Shown in pieces: positions 1 through 12,968 of a DNA stretch of 64,000 nt (positions are counted from its first letter, which is position 1; every line of letters starts with the position of its first letter). Source of the DNA: Daphnia pulex (taxonomy: Eukaryota > Arthropoda > Branchiopoda > Diplostraca > Daphniidae); contig NC_060019.1 of the NCBI RefSeq assembly GCF_021134715.1, forward strand, positions 1,984,001 through 2,048,000, read 5' to 3'. Below the pieces are notes generated by a model, which was given only the letters and a program-made list of their open reading frames with translations, searched no databases and was not told the DNA's origin. Both the position numbers and the translations under genes were made by a program.

Positions 1-548
1 GATGAGAGGAGATTCCGGCTATATATATGCGTAGACGACTACCCTGTATGAATAATTCAAAAGTCAGTTGTTGTTGTCTAAATGCAGATGGAAATTTTCA
101 CAATGTCCCAGGGCCCATTGTATAGTAGCCTACATATATATGAGATACGCGCTTTCATATATAAAAGATAAAGGGCTGCCCGGTTGGATGATGCTGCCCT
201 GTGTGATGGACGGACATTCTAATATGCAAGGGCAGTCAGGTTTTTTTTTTCTCTCGTCTCCTATTGACACGAAAGTAAAAGCGAATAAATTGGACGGACA
301 AGGGTGTAAAAAAAGAATAAAAAATAAACCTTTTAAAAAAAAGAGAATCTCTTTTAGATTAATGGAGCCTGAACATGTATATAAGCAGCCGGCCGTTGTG
401 TGTATGTAAACCAAAAAAATCCTGTTCACTTTTTTTTATTCACGCAGCCATCGGAAATCCATAAGTCTCTCTCACTCGTTCGTGACTTGGGGAAAACCGC
501 TTATGTAACCACTCGCGCCCAAACAGCAGCATCTATCCGTCAATATCA
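1..548. other. Non-coding, nothing recognised
   Basis: No reading frame with coding character is visible. The two short overlapping open frames near 70-430 are low-complexity and have no family resemblance. The stretch ends at the left inverted repeat of the next element. Confidence 0.6.
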
Positions 549-723
549 CACAGCAGCGGTAGAATACTTACCTTAACATACTTTAGTGGGCCAGGATTAC
601 TTACAAGACGAAACTACTTACGAGCTTAACATACTTAAATAGTTTTTTCATACTTACATTTTGTAAGTAACGAGTAAGCATGTAAGTATGTGCCTCCAAC
701 ATACTTACTTGAATAAAAGAAAA

Positions 724-790
724 GCCTTCTGTAGGAATCGAACACGGGTCTCTCGCATCACAGTCAGATGCTGATCCGCTGTGCCATTCT
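724..790 (-). other. tRNA-like sequence with Pol III A and B boxes
   Basis: On the minus strand a good A-box (TGGCACAGCGGATCAGCA, 768-785) is followed by a perfect B-box core (GTTCGATTCC, 734-743). A 5-bp anticodon-like stem (GCATC/GATGC) closes a 7-base loop. The T-stem does not pair and the expected U33 is missing, so this is not a functional tRNA. It reads as a tRNA-derived or tRNA-mimicking promoter inside the element at 549-1818. Confidence 0.55.
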
Positions 791-1068
791 TGATATGATT
801 TAACTAATTAAATAACCGTTATGAATCAACGGGGGGGGGGGTTTAGGACTTAGAGATTTTTATGTCCAAACATTATATTCAATTTTCTCTCCTAAAGCGG
901 CGAGCATGTGCCCTTATTCATTTTTTTCACAAAAATGATTTACAGGAAAGCTGCTTTAAACTCGGTACTACCAGTTCCTTCAGTAGATATAAATAGGGCA
1001 GCAAATTTTTCCTACAATTAATGAAAAAAAAGGAGTTATATTCCTTAAACAAGTAGTTTACATGTATT

Positions 1069-1473
1069 CTAGAGTTCTACCTGAACGATGGCCATATTTC
1101 TTGAATAATGCTCATGGATGGACTGAGAAACAAAGAGCAGGGCCTCGTAGGTCAGGAAATATCTTTGTCGCAACATAAGTAGCAAGCCAGCCTCCCATTC
1201 AAATTCACTAAACGCAGCACCATGAGTGAAAAGGAGGGATTCAATTTCACGATGAGCAGCAGGAACCAAATTTTGCTGGCCAAAATGTTGGGGTTGTTGT
1301 TCGTGATCAAAATCATGCCTATCTTCAGCTGATGATTGTTCAAGACCAGCCCTGACGCCATCAGTTGTGTTACTACTAGCAATAACAACATCTTCAATGG
1401 ACGTGGGATCACTAGCCTCGTCGACTAACAAGTTGAATCCAGTAGTCGATATATATAGGCTAAGCTCAATCAA
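1069..1473 (-). pseudogene. Fragment of transposon-encoded protein
   Basis: A 134-codon open frame lies wholly inside the AAGTATG element. Its C-terminal half has a regular helical pattern (LLLMLRQRYFLTYEALLFV, then SQSIHEHY). That pattern resembles the helical N-terminal region found in the large transposon proteins of the type seen decayed at 12,969-14,990. No catalytic region follows, so it is a remnant at best. The family call is from memory of such proteins and is uncertain. Confidence 0.4.
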
Positions 1474-1818
1474 ATTTCAAAAGTGAGCAAAAGTACAAGT
1501 ACAAAGTACAAGTATGTTATTAGCTGTTTAAGTATGTATACGACGAAAATAAGTATGAAAAATAGGTATAAGTATGTTCGTCCAATATACTTACAAATTT
1601 ACAATACTTACAAATAGTTGAACATACTTACAACTCCCTAAACTACTTGATATTTAAAAAAGATAGTGCTTGCAAGTATGAAAATGAGTTGTAAGTACGT
1701 TAAAAAATATTTCAAGTAGGAAATTTTCCAAATTAAGTATGAAAAAAGCCCTACTTGACAAATTCAGTGCTTTTAACCTACTAACATACTGGAAATTAAG
1801 TATATTACCGCTGCTGTG

Positions 1819-4800
1819 CAAATAAGCCTAAACCCCTAAACCATCTGTGGGGCATCATATATAACAACGAGAGTGAAACGATTATTATTATAAACACCGA
1901 AATAACACTTGGACAAATATATAAAAGGCCTACCAAAAAAAACAACAAATTGATTCAATTCACGGAAAACTGTTTTTATTATTCCTTTTTTTTCCCTCCG
2001 CCCATCCGTCGTTGGGCGGCCATTACCGTTGAGAGAGTATATCCACTCGAGTCAAACGCGCATAAAGAGATGCAAATGAGGAGGGAGGGAGGACGCCTAA
2101 CAATTTGAGAGAGGGTAAATCAACTTTCTTTAAAAAAGGGCGCGCGGTATAGCGAAATATGGTAACCAGGTAAACACTACTATGTAGGCCAGCCTATAGT
2201 AGTAGTACCACTATACAGGAAAATTGAATTTCGCGGGCTGTGGAATATTATTCGATCGCAACTATATAATAAAAAAAAAAATAAGAGGAGGGAGATGATT
2301 ATATACGATGTGCTGCTACTGCAGAGAGAGAGAATATGTATTTTGTAGAGTATACTCTACGGATAATGATGTGGTGTAGTAGTATAGCACTGCTGCGCTA
2401 TCCCTATTTGTATAGATGGAACAATGGCGTCTACATAGCCCTACGGGACTTTGATAGACATGTGCCGCCCTTTTGTACATATACTCGCGTCTAAATCGCA
2501 TATATAACACAGCACAAACATTTTTATGATCAACTTTTTTATTTTTTTATTTTTAAGGGTTTTTTTTATATAAAGGAATTGGAATGTTTGAGATACACAA
2601 ACGTCATGGTGATTGATTTTTTTCTCCCCCCGACGGCGGTAATAATATAGTCGTCTATAGTTCACGGAGATTGGAATCTAAGCGGAACTTCACGGGTTCA
2701 ACGAGTCGTTTCTGCATCTTTTATAGTCATAGGATCCTGTGATCCTGCTCTTTTTTTATTGCAGGATTGTGGTTGGATTCGCAGAGAAAAATAGGCTGGG
2801 AATATACTAGTATATATATGACAATTGAAAAGGACTTCTTATCCCCCTCCCCCACCCTCTATATTGTGAGGGGGTGGAGGGGTTTAGTCCTCTCCCGAAA
2901 GCTCGGCTGTTGTGTGATGGCTATACACAAGAAAATGAGAGAAACAGATGAGATCTTGTATAATATATATCTCTCAAAAAAAGAAAAGAAATACATAGGC
3001 AAAAGAAATAAGGAACAAGCTAAAAAGGCCGGATCTCTTTCATCGCTGTCCCGGGATTCCCGCTGACGGGGTTCGTTCAACATACTATCGGGAAAGAGCG
3101 CGGAAAAACATACTGAGCTCTAGCTCTTTCCGCAAACAAAAAGATGTTTGGTCTAAATCTGATATGATCATGTCTGTCTAATTCTTTTCGACTATTCGAT
3201 CGCATCTGGATTGGATTTTGTGTGTGTATCTACAATATAACGTCATCCCTCATCACGGGAATTCTCCTTTTTTATTCTTTTTCTTTTTTTTTTCACGAAA
3301 AGCGGCCCCACCCTATCGTGCAATAATAACAAGGAGACCGTGACGTTGTAATCAATCATCTCTCCTCTCTCTCTTCTCAAAAGAAATCTGCGCTAAGATA
3401 TTTATATTCCTTTTATAAAGAAAAAATGACATCCATTCCCGGTCTATTGAATTAATAACAACGTAATGGATTAGAGTCATTTCTGATTGGATTAAACGAA
3501 ATCTTTTTTTCTATCAAAAAAATTAATCCGAGCAAAAATGGTGGCGGTGATACATAAATGGTACACGACATGTGTAGGCCCCTATACCAGCACCAGAGTA
3601 TCTAAACAAAAATACGAAAACAACAAAAGAATAAGAAGAATAGAAAAAAAAACTTTTATGACACGATAGAGGAACGGCCAGGGCGCGCTTCGTTCAATCA
3701 CGTGACCGCAATATCTCCTGGCACGCTCCGTGCAGAGATGGTGGGGGGGGGGGGAGTGGAAGACGGTCAAGCGGAAGGGACGACACTATATATTTTTTTC
3801 TTTGAACAATTTTTGTTTTGGTGAAAAGAGGCCGGAACCCCAAAAGAAATAAGAAAAAGAAAGAAAAAGAAATAGGCCAAGCCGAAATAAAAAAAAAAAG
3901 GGAAACTTGGCTCTGTCTTTGATAGAGATTGGATTTATCGTCGAGTAATTGCTGTGTGCAGCTCAACAACTTTGTGTGTCTCTTTTCTTTTTTTTCTGGA
4001 CAACACAAAAACACATCAGCTGTGCTCTTTTTTGTGTTGGTTCAAGAAAAGGCAACTGACGTATTTATAAGTCACGAGATGATTGGATGATAATATACTA
4101 GACTGCAGCAGGAGAAGCCGATCGTTTTATATATTTTTGAAATCGCCCCCCTTTTCTTTCCTGTCTGCAGTGACGCTTTGATTGAACATATATAAAAACG
4201 GACTGACTAAATCAAAATCGATAGACTATATAAACCGAAAAAAATCATTTCTTTTTATGACGGCCGTTTTTTTAAGATATTCCTGGCCAAACTGGAAGCT
4301 GGAACGACGACGTATGCTATACAGATGGGGGAGGGGAATATTTACGGAACTCGGACTGATTGACATATCAAAGTTATACAACCAGGGAGAGAGAGAAATT
4401 TGCATATATACACGCTCAACCTACAGCATGACATATGGCACCCAAGTTTAGATTTATGGGACGCTATTATATTACAGCACAAGCAGGAGCCACATTTATA
4501 CACATGGGCTCCTTTGCTGGTGTGTGTACAACTTGAACACATTCAGCGACGTGAAAAATGTGTCTTCCGTGTTTGTTGGCGGTGGCGGGCCCGGTGTACA
4601 GCAGAGGTGGATTTGCATACTAAACGAGGCAAGGTCGTCCAATGTTAACACAAGCACCCAGGAGAGAAGAAGAATAAAGAGAGTCCCGCGGTGAATCCTA
4701 TTCCATCGGCCAACGGAAGATGGCATCCGTTATATAGGCCTATAGACTTTTCTTTTTTGTTTTATGACCGACCCAGATTTATCGTCGTGATTTATAATTC

Positions 4801-5409
4801 CGCCTAATGATTGCGTGACCTTTTCACGCCGACAAGTGGAACAAAAAAGTGCAAAAGCAATTAACGGAGTTTGACTCAAACTCCCGTCAAGTTCCGTATA
4901 ATTGCAGAAATTGTCGCCAAGTTTGGGCGGCGGCGGCAGCGGCCTTCGCCAAGTTCAAATTGCAATTTTATTGTCCAATTACTTGGGAATTCATTTTGCA
5001 GTAAATTTACTTCAGCAGAATCTCGACTTGAACGAAAAGCAATTTGATTTTTACGGCTTCATCTTATTTCCCAAGTTAAAAATCAAACGATTTTTTAAAA
5101 ACATATGGCATTTTAAAAAAACTATTGAATGGAAAAATAGGAAACCATTTCAAAATGTTTCGGCTATTGCTCACATTTCTCTTGTCGAAATTTCAATCCC
5201 GATAAGCCCCTCAACTGTCCAATACAACTTATTCCTTTGTATTGTATTTTAATTCAATTAGCTTGTAGTAGCTGCTGTATATAGAATTTAACTGGCTAAT
5301 TCATTTGTCCCTTGACAAAAATATAAGTTTTGAGATCGTGGTTATTGGCATAAATTACCATTTATTTTAGCAAGAGAATCCAATACATTATTGTGAATTA
5401 GAATTAGAA
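1819..5409. other. Long non-coding stretch
   Basis: About 3.6 kb of A/T-rich sequence with many homopolymer runs. These include a poly-G tract near 3742-3755 and purine or pyrimidine runs around 2540-2640 and 3840-4000. The open frames here (for example 2767-3066, 4182-4451, 4902-5252) are short, overlapped on the other strand, and have biased low-complexity translations. I see no gene, RNA gene or clear repeat. Confidence 0.55.
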
Positions 5410-5733
5410 TTAACAGTCGAAAATTCTGCACTTGACGAATCCGCAAACGGCGCCGTCGAGTCGAGTGCGGAAGTCAATGTCTTTGGTGTTCTTCATGTAA
5501 CAAACGCCGTCGGTCCATGTGAAATGGATGCAGTCCGCGTTGGCCAGACAGACGCTTCCGCATTGCCCCAAGGTGCTGGGCTTCTCCTCGACGTCGTTGC
5601 CGTGGAACTCGCAGTTGAGCCAATATTTCACCTGGCCGTTGGAGCTGGAATACATTATGACGTCATCACGATGACTCGGCTGGGCACCCGCTATAACCGC
5701 AACCAATAAGCAGCCTGCCAGAAATATCTTCAT
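5410..5733 (-). CDS. Small secreted protein with one PAN/apple-like domain
   Basis: An intact single-exon frame of 107 codons. I chose the ATG at 5733, not the in-frame one 13 codons upstream, because it starts directly at a signal peptide (MKIFLAGCLLVAVIAGAQ). The rest is one cysteine-rich domain with the pattern W.NCEFHGNDV, CG..CLAN..C.HFTW, CYMKN and AVCGF. The same pattern occurs three times in the peroxidase at 55-59 kb ([25 protein letters not shown]). The family is a PAN/apple-like fold, which typically binds protein or sugar. A secreted lectin-like or matrix-binding role is inference. It lies alone between non-coding stretches, with no partner gene near it. Confidence 0.7.
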   Translation of the reverse strand: MKIFLAGCLLVAVIAGAQPSHRDDVIMYSSSNGQVKYWLNCEFHGNDVEEKPSTLGQCGSVCLANADCIHFTWTDGVCYMKNTKDIDFRTRLDGAVCGFVKCRIFDC

Positions 5734-7468
5734 GCCGAAACTATATAATAACACACCCCACAAACAAACCAACCAACAAACACGGAATTTAATTAGCTAA
5801 TGAGGATGAACATCAATTATTCACCTGTATAATTCTATGAATGAATATACCCGTGAATGACTCTAGACGAGAGAAACAAACGAAGCAAACGATTATATAC
5901 GTAGATGGTTTGATCGAGACTACTGCAAAATATACAAGTTATATAGCCTCCTTTTTTTTCCAGACTCGTTTCAAATGGGCCATCGCGTCAATAGGGAAAT
6001 TGGAACATTCGGTCAGTTGCTTGGATGCGCTGGAAGCTTTTCTGAGAAAAAAAACCAATCACGTTTGACGCTAGTCTGCTAGTAGAAGAATCACTTGCAC
6101 TTTGTTATCTCAAATTGCTTCGTTTTTAAAAGGACTTATATTCGTCGTGCTGTTTGATGAGAACGAGTTGTGAAGCAATTCATTATTATTATAGCTATGC
6201 GCGCACAGACGACGTTCTAACAATCTTATACGCCGTTGATGTCCAGCAGAACAAGAAGTCGCCAGACACGTTATTATCAGAACTGGTTTTCTTATTTCGG
6301 CAGTGTACATTGGACAACTCTTTCATCACTTGACCCACTGCATTAGACACGCATCAATTATAAGGGCCACGTGCCGTTCATGTCTGCTCACCTCGAAATG
6401 TTTTTTGCAGCTCCCCACTTCAAGTTGATGATGTAGAAAAGGTGACGAATAATCAGCAAATCGTGTAACATTTAATTGTCGACATAACCGTCAACCAGAG
6501 AGTTATATTTGCTGGGCGCATGTCCGTCTATGACAACTGAATAACAATTTCAGCAAGTTCATCGATTGAAATAATTATAGGCTGACCGATTCCAATGGGA
6601 AATATGGATGGTCGAGCAGAAAAAAATGGAGTCGGTAATAGATTGACGTCTGAAAGGATCGTGTTTGACTTTTTCGGGTTTGTTACCAACCTCTTGGAAA
6701 AAGTTGGACATTTTGGGGTCGAAACTTTTGTTGGTAAAAAAAATAAAAAATAAATAGAAATGCATCGTTATCAGAAGTTTATAATAAGGTAGACACGTTT
6801 ACTGGAGATATTTCAGTCGCATAACTATGTAAGGACTAGTCGAGGAATAGAACTTGATGGATGAGCTACTTTCCAGGTGCTTATTTGGGACACATATTTA
6901 CAGCTATTTCCTCATCGTATAGTTTGATGATATAAGAAGCTTCCTTTATCTAACTAACTGGAGTCGATACTACGGTAATTTGATGAGATATTGATTTAGA
7001 ATAATTCTAGTTTGCATGGCATTCGTTTGGATAGGAAAGCGCAAAACTTTAATCGGGTCCATATATTCGAATGGGTTTTTGGTATTCTTGGCATTACATA
7101 ACGTGAATTCCTCTTCCCAACGGCAATCGTTTTGCGTAAAGATTCAAAAAATATGATGAAAATATAAATAGACAACAAACATACTATTGCGCAATGGAAA
7201 ATATAAATAATTAACGAAAGTTTTGCCTGCGAATTCAAAAAGAAAAATTGACGAAAAACTCGCCAGGTCTATCCGACCGGCAGTTCCCTCTAGTAGTAAA
7301 TTTTTAAAACTTTTTCAATTTGTCAGCTATCTCCGTTAGCAAGGTACCCGTTACCCGAAGCAATGTTTGCGATTTTAAGCACATGACCTAATAAAGACTT
7401 AAAAACAATTGCATTACATTAAATCTACAAATAGCCTTTTCAATAAGTTTATTTAGTTCAAAATTGAA
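5734..7468. other. Non-coding, nothing recognised
   Basis: Short overlapping open frames only (for example 5841-6068, 6110-6310, 6996-7238), none with family resemblance. Any promoter of the PAN-like gene would lie just right of 5733. A TATA-like stretch sits about 10-20 bases upstream of its ATG, too close to be a convincing core promoter. Confidence 0.5.
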
Positions 7469-8290
7469 TAGGGAAGAGTGGGGCTAAAAGGCAGGTCCCT
7501 CTTCTCAAGTTGTTTTAGCTCTGTATTTAATTAAAAAATTCGAGCTTTTAACCATGTGTGCATTATTATCATGCGCACTTATATTGGAAATTTCAAGAAT
7601 ATATGACTAGCCGTTCTGAAGATAAGAAAAATAAAAACACTTTTTGACTTTTCTGATATAAGATTTTTCGAAAAGCTTTTTCAGATAATTTCTTTTGGAG
7701 TCATGATACAAATATTTAAAAATACTAGTGAAATAGAAAATGGTATCCTCTATCGACTATATGTAAGGGCGTAAACAGAAAAATAAATTATAGTGGCTTA
7801 AAATATATTTTTGTGTAGACGACCTTGTTGGGGCTATTTTTGCCTTTCACTGTAGGGCTAGTTGGCTTATGGAAAATTGCCATTGCTGAGAATACCTGAA
7901 TTTTTGAATTAGCTCAAATTACTTATGGATATTAAAAACTAATCAAGGGAATTATATAAAAACCACACTGAAAAAATAAATTGTTGTTATTATGATTTAT
8001 TTTATCAAAATTGAGGTTTCAAATCAACCCCCGTGTATCGGCTGTTCTCCCATTAGAATTACAGGGAAAGGCAACTAGCCCCGTTATAGGGGCATGTTGT
8101 GTCATTTTTTATTTCGGTTTCTAACTTTAATTACGCTGGAATTGTAACTCATAATATTTTCAGAAAATATTTTCAAGATCAAAGAATTTTTGCTCTTTTT
8201 TTAAGACCAAAAGATATCAAAAAGTTATTGATGGAGGGAAATGGGAGAGAAAATAAAAAAAATGGTGGCAACCCTTACTACTCTCCCCTA
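7469..8290. mobile_element. Non-autonomous TIR element, GGGGAGA family
   Basis: The left end reads tagggaagagtggg (7469) and the right end, in reverse complement, reads taggggagagtagt (8290), with 11 of 14 positions matching. The interior is A/T-rich, keeps fragments such as 'gggctaaaaggcagg' near the left end and 'aactagccccgtt' near the right, and has no transposase. The ends resemble those of the elements at 11,768-12,570 and 42,233-42,464, so I treat all three as one family. Confidence 0.5.
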
Positions 8291-8855
8291 CATAGTTCGT
8301 GCTTAAACAGCATCAAACTTGGTTTCTGAATTTCGAATTTAAACAAAGTCAACACTCAGAATAATACTGCGACACTGCTTGTATAAAAATAGCAACCGGA
8401 ATGAAGTTTAGTTATTTTAACCAGAGGTTTTCTTCACAGTCTTGTGGGATGCCGTGGTTGACCTGGGCTTCGTCTAGGTTTTGTCGAAGAATTCACCTAT
8501 TATCCCTCGCTGGTCGACTATTGAGTAGAAATTGTGAGTTTAGTTGACGTCGATAGTCAGAGAATTTTCTTCGACTATTACTTGGACATGGCATTTAGGA
8601 TTAGTGCGCCTTGCTCGACACGGATGTTTTTTCTCTTCTGACAACTTGCTTTCGGATCAACCGATTCGGCTGCTCATTTTTGATGGGACGAAACCTTTAA
8701 TTGGCTGTCATCAAGTCCAGCATCCAGAGAGAGAATCAACTCTGCCTCTGGTATCTTGTCTTCCACCAGTTTGGGAGTACCGATTTTTTCTGGATCCTAA
8801 ACTGAGGACACTAAAAAGAAATGTAAGAATATCTATAGGCAATTCATATTTATTG
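8291..8855. other. Non-coding, nothing recognised
   Basis: A 121-codon open frame (8544-8909) overlaps an opposite-strand frame and has no family resemblance. No repeat structure is obvious until the CCAAT-rich region begins near 8,870. Confidence 0.45.
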
Positions 8856-9109
8856 CTTGCTAACCCGGGCAGCATGCTATATTGGCCAATATCCATCCAA
8901 TGTCCATAAAACTTCGTTTTGCATTGGTCGATGCATTTGTCGATATTAAGATTATGAGTATGGAACAGGGATGGTCAATACTCAATGGTAGGCATTTTAA
9001 TGTTAAGAACATCAGGCTCAATTCCGGCTTGGGACACGTTAGACAAATAAGCGATAATCCATTAACTGATTGCCAATATTAAGCAAATCTCTACAATTTG
9101 AAGTTGCTG

Positions 9110-10390
9110 CTTTTGAATGTCATCAGAATTGGGTCAGCTTCCAGATTTCTTTTACAATCAAGTAGTAGAAAGCCGAAGGAAAATTGGCAATGAGCAACAC
9201 TGAGATTTTATATCTGTTTCTGAACTGTTCTGCCGCACCAAATATGACAATGAACCAATAAACTTGAGAAGAAATGAATTTGGTAAACACATGATGATAC
9301 CCAATTCACCTCCGATATTGAACTAGCTATCCAAAATCAATAAATTTACCATCCAAGTCAAACGTTGGACAAGGCTGATAAAGATAATGGGTTGTAATAA
9401 AACAAATCCCAAATCGGGTTGGCATTGATTACCCAGTCTACAAAAAATCTTAAAATATTTTATGGTAACCAACAGTAGAATTCCGAGAATTATTAAGCAT
9501 TGGATACAGCTAGACAATCACATTAAGATTATCATAAGGTATCGCATCGACATTGGCACACAAATCCAGTGTCTTCCCATCAATATCCTGCGCCACCTTA
9601 AACCATCATAATTGAATGCCGACCACAGATTTGCTTGGGCCAAAATACAGGGAATTTATTGGGAAACAAATATTCTTACCTCCAACTCGGTATTGGATTT
9701 TCAATTTACAACCAGCAGTGCATTTGCATATGAAATTCGATAGAAAAATTCAGATGTTAACTATACGCATACCGAGCTAGGAAATAAAAATATAAACAAG
9801 TGTTGTATCAGCATTTAATTGCATTTCCAATGTACTGCCAACAATCATTTTCACAATTGTAACTAATAGTTATGTCAAATGTATGACAAATCAAGGTATC
9901 ACACCGAAATGAGTCGAAGTCTAACGTTAATTGGAATTGCATGTACTTATAATGACAACACTATACATTTTATAGAATGATAAATGAATGAATTGAGCAT
10001 ATGTCGACCTAATATGTATAATTTCTTCTTTCGATTGTTATCAACATTGGGTCAGCATGAACATTCTCTTAACAATCCCATGGTAGAAAGCCGAAGGTAA
10101 ATAGATATTGAGCCGCGTTAAGATATTTATATGTGTGTCTAAATTGTTTTGACGCAGCTAATATGACAATGAAACAAGGTTGAGAATATATGAATTAGGT
10201 GAACACTGGATATCCAATTCGCCTCCGATATTGAACTGGCCAACCAACATCAATTGGTGATAACCAAGTAAAACGTAGCACCGATCAAGGTAATCAGATT
10301 GTAAAAACACAAGTTGGAAATTGGATTCGTTTTAATTACCTAATCTACAACCAGTTCAAAATTCATACAGCGGAAACCAAATACGGAATT
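9110..10390. repeat. Diverged direct duplication, about 900-bp period
   Basis: The block from about 9,117 to 9,480 recurs from about 10,022 to 10,390. Shared anchors include 'gtagaaagccgaagg' (near 9,166 and 10,083), 'atatgacaatgaa' (near 9,242 and 10,162) and 'cgcctccgatattgaact' or its near match (near 9,309 and 10,220). Many substitutions and small indels separate the copies, so the duplication is old. Confidence 0.65.
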
Positions 10391-11767
10391 CTGAGGTTAA
10401 CTTTGCATAGCTTCAAGCTAGGAAAACCGTTAAAAAGCATGAAGAACAGTCTCGGCATTGGATAACATATCCAATACACTTTCAACCTTTGTTTCCCACT
10501 TATTCACACTGCAGTATAATACCAATTACAAATCTACTTTGGCAAAATTTAGGTAATCAAACTGGGAAATATGTGACACTTTAAATTGGGTATCAGCTGT
10601 TGTATTTAATAATGCAATTTGACAGCACAATGGCGAGGTCAAATACGTACATTTAATAACCAAGTAGGAAATTAAATTGAAAGAAACAGAAAGTGTAGCA
10701 TTGGAAATGCATTATTGCCTGTTCACCATACTATCAACAATAGCATTCGCAGTCTAAACCAAAAGCCAATTAGAAGCGAACAAGGCACCACCGTAATGAA
10801 TCAAGTTGTACACTGCAACATAACTGTAGAATAAAAATTCTTGAATCACGAAATAGTGCTTTTATTTCCGAAAGAGTTGTTTCATAGGCTTAAGTAGGAG
10901 TCGTGATGATTCATTTTGGTATTCAACAAGTATTAAATTTTTGTTGTTATTCCATATCGTAAAACCAATATTCAACCAACACTTTACAACCAGTAGTCAA
11001 ATTTTAACATTACGTATAGTCATAGGGCCAAACTTAGCAATTGGTCCGCAAGATCAAAAGTCTTGCATTGGCAAACTTTTGAGCTGAAAAAGTTATTCAA
11101 TTACGAGATTGGAGAAATGTTTGGTCAAGCTTACGAACCCTATATTGAAAATTTAAGAGTTTCATCGACTAACCAATATTCTACCAACACAGCTTTCTTG
11201 TGAACAATGATCCAAATAACTAGATTACTACTTAACATAGGACCCAGTTTGGGAAATCATACCAAGCATTTACCAGTCTTCTATCGGTAAACCAATATTT
11301 TGCCAATAAAAAACTTGTCTTACTTATTTCAATAATAAAATAAAAAGTCTTAAACAGCATATAACCAAGATTAGGAACTCATTCAAAAAAGGTTAGACTC
11401 CACATCTGATTTTACCTACATTACATTTACTTCATGACTGAATACAGAGCTGAATAACGTATGTTACCAAGCTGGGAAATGTTATGAAACTAAATGTTCC
11501 ATATGGGCCTTAACCAAATGTATTTCAAACAATGAGAATTGGCTTTACTCTGAAACAGGGCTGAATCATTACATAAACCGATTGTATAAGTTTTGATGTA
11601 ATACAAGTTCTCCATCGCCCTCCATTTCCGGATTTGGCTTGGAAAAACACAACTCTCCCAAACGACGCACTTCCTCCTCGGCAACGAATTTCAGAATCTT
11701 CTTATCATCTTTCAAAATGTATGAAAAAATAAATACATGTCAAAACTGCCTAATTTGTAAATGTGCA

Positions 11768-12570
11768 TAGGGGAGACTGGACCCATCTTGGACACGGTAC
11801 CACGTTAGACAGGGTCAGTAGAAATAGTAAATATGATTTTTAAAATCCAATTTTTCTACAGTTTATTCTTTGTAGTGTAAGCATTAACTGTTATAAGTTT
11901 GATGAAAATCTCATGGTTATTTCCTGAGATATTAAAGAAATAAAAAAACACGGGAAAAATGCGCAAATTTTTTTTTCACTTACGATGCAATTGTGCCCAA
12001 GTTTCACGGGTTAAGTAAAATCTGCTAACATAATAACATAGGCTAGTCATTTGCCTACAGTATCCACCCAAATTTTTATTTTTAAGTATGATGGTTTAGA
12101 CGATATAGAGATTTTAGTGGAGGACATTCTCTCGGGGTAATTTGGGACAGGGAAATTGTCCTATCTTAACGAGAGACTTCAGCGCCACCTACATTTTTTC
12201 CCTATCTCGCCCCATATAAAATTTGTAATTCTTTCCTTATAAGAAAACTTTTTCAGTTTTAAAGATATCATTTCCAAAATTTCTACTAACTATCTACATT
12301 TCCTGATTTTTTCATAATTTTTTATTCATCCTCTCCCTCTTTTAATACCCTGTCTAACATGGTACAGGCTTCTGTCCAATATTACCCCAGCCTGGTAAAA
12401 AAACACGAAAAAAGGAAAAAAACGAAAAAGGTACGTAACTGAAAAAAAATCATGGGTGTGCGGAAACTATTTCCGTGTGTTTTTGCCAAAAAAAATTTCT
12501 GGTTCGCGTAAGGGGATGGTAGATATGGTGAAAAAAACGGAACTGTCCAATATGGGTCCGGTCTCGCCTA
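11768..12570. mobile_element. 803-bp TIR element, GGGGAGACTGG family
   Basis: The left end begins taggggagactggaccca and the right end, in reverse complement, begins taggcgagaccggaccca; about 24 of the first 27 positions match. There is no transposase frame. It sits inside the CCAAT-rich element, upstream of its transposase remnant, which suggests a later insertion. A related, almost perfect foldback copy is at 42,233-42,464. Confidence 0.65.
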
Positions 12571-12968
12571 CTTCCCATCTGTAACACACGTCCGTAAAGT
12601 TTACGAATCCTTTCCGTGTCGCTGTATCCCTTCACCTCGTAAACGAATACTGGGATGAAACCATACATCTTAGGATTGGTTAGCATGGGATAGGGAATTT
12701 TGTCAACACCAATACAGCTGTAAGGTGTAGGAACGGGGCTATGTCAGAACACAAGTGCATAACTATCACGATAATAAGTGTCGTCAAGTTTATCGTTGCA
12801 TTGGTAAACTCGTGTAGAATAGGGTTATTCCATTCTACAAAGCGCCATTTCTATTTCAATTCAGATTTCTAAACGTTTCCTCTGCGACTCCACACTGATA
12901 TTTTGACTACTCTGAATACAAGATCTACTATATAGCCTCCTGGTATTTTCCTTGGCGTGTGTTTGAAC

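Larger units (their letters stand above)
549..1818. mobile_element. 1.27-kb TIR element dense in AAGTATG motifs
   Basis: The ends are near-perfect inverted repeats of about 22 bp. The left end at 549-570 begins cacagcagcggta and the right end at 1797-1818 is its complement, with about 20 of 22 positions matching. The interior near both ends is packed with the heptamer aagtatg or its complement catactt; I counted at least fifteen copies in 560-710 and 1480-1810. The middle holds a tRNA-like sequence (724-790) and a scrap of a transposase-like reading frame (1069-1473), both on the minus strand. Subterminal motif arrays of this kind usually bind a transposase, but here that is inference. I could not define a convincing target-site duplication. 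Confidence 0.7.

Noticed and set aside
724..790. A functional tRNA gene
   Set aside because: The T-stem does not pair and U33 is missing; only the promoter boxes and an anticodon-like stem are kept.
4902..5252. 116-codon plus-strand gene
   Set aside because: Low-complexity Gly-rich start, then Phe/Lys-rich translation typical of A/T-rich non-coding DNA.
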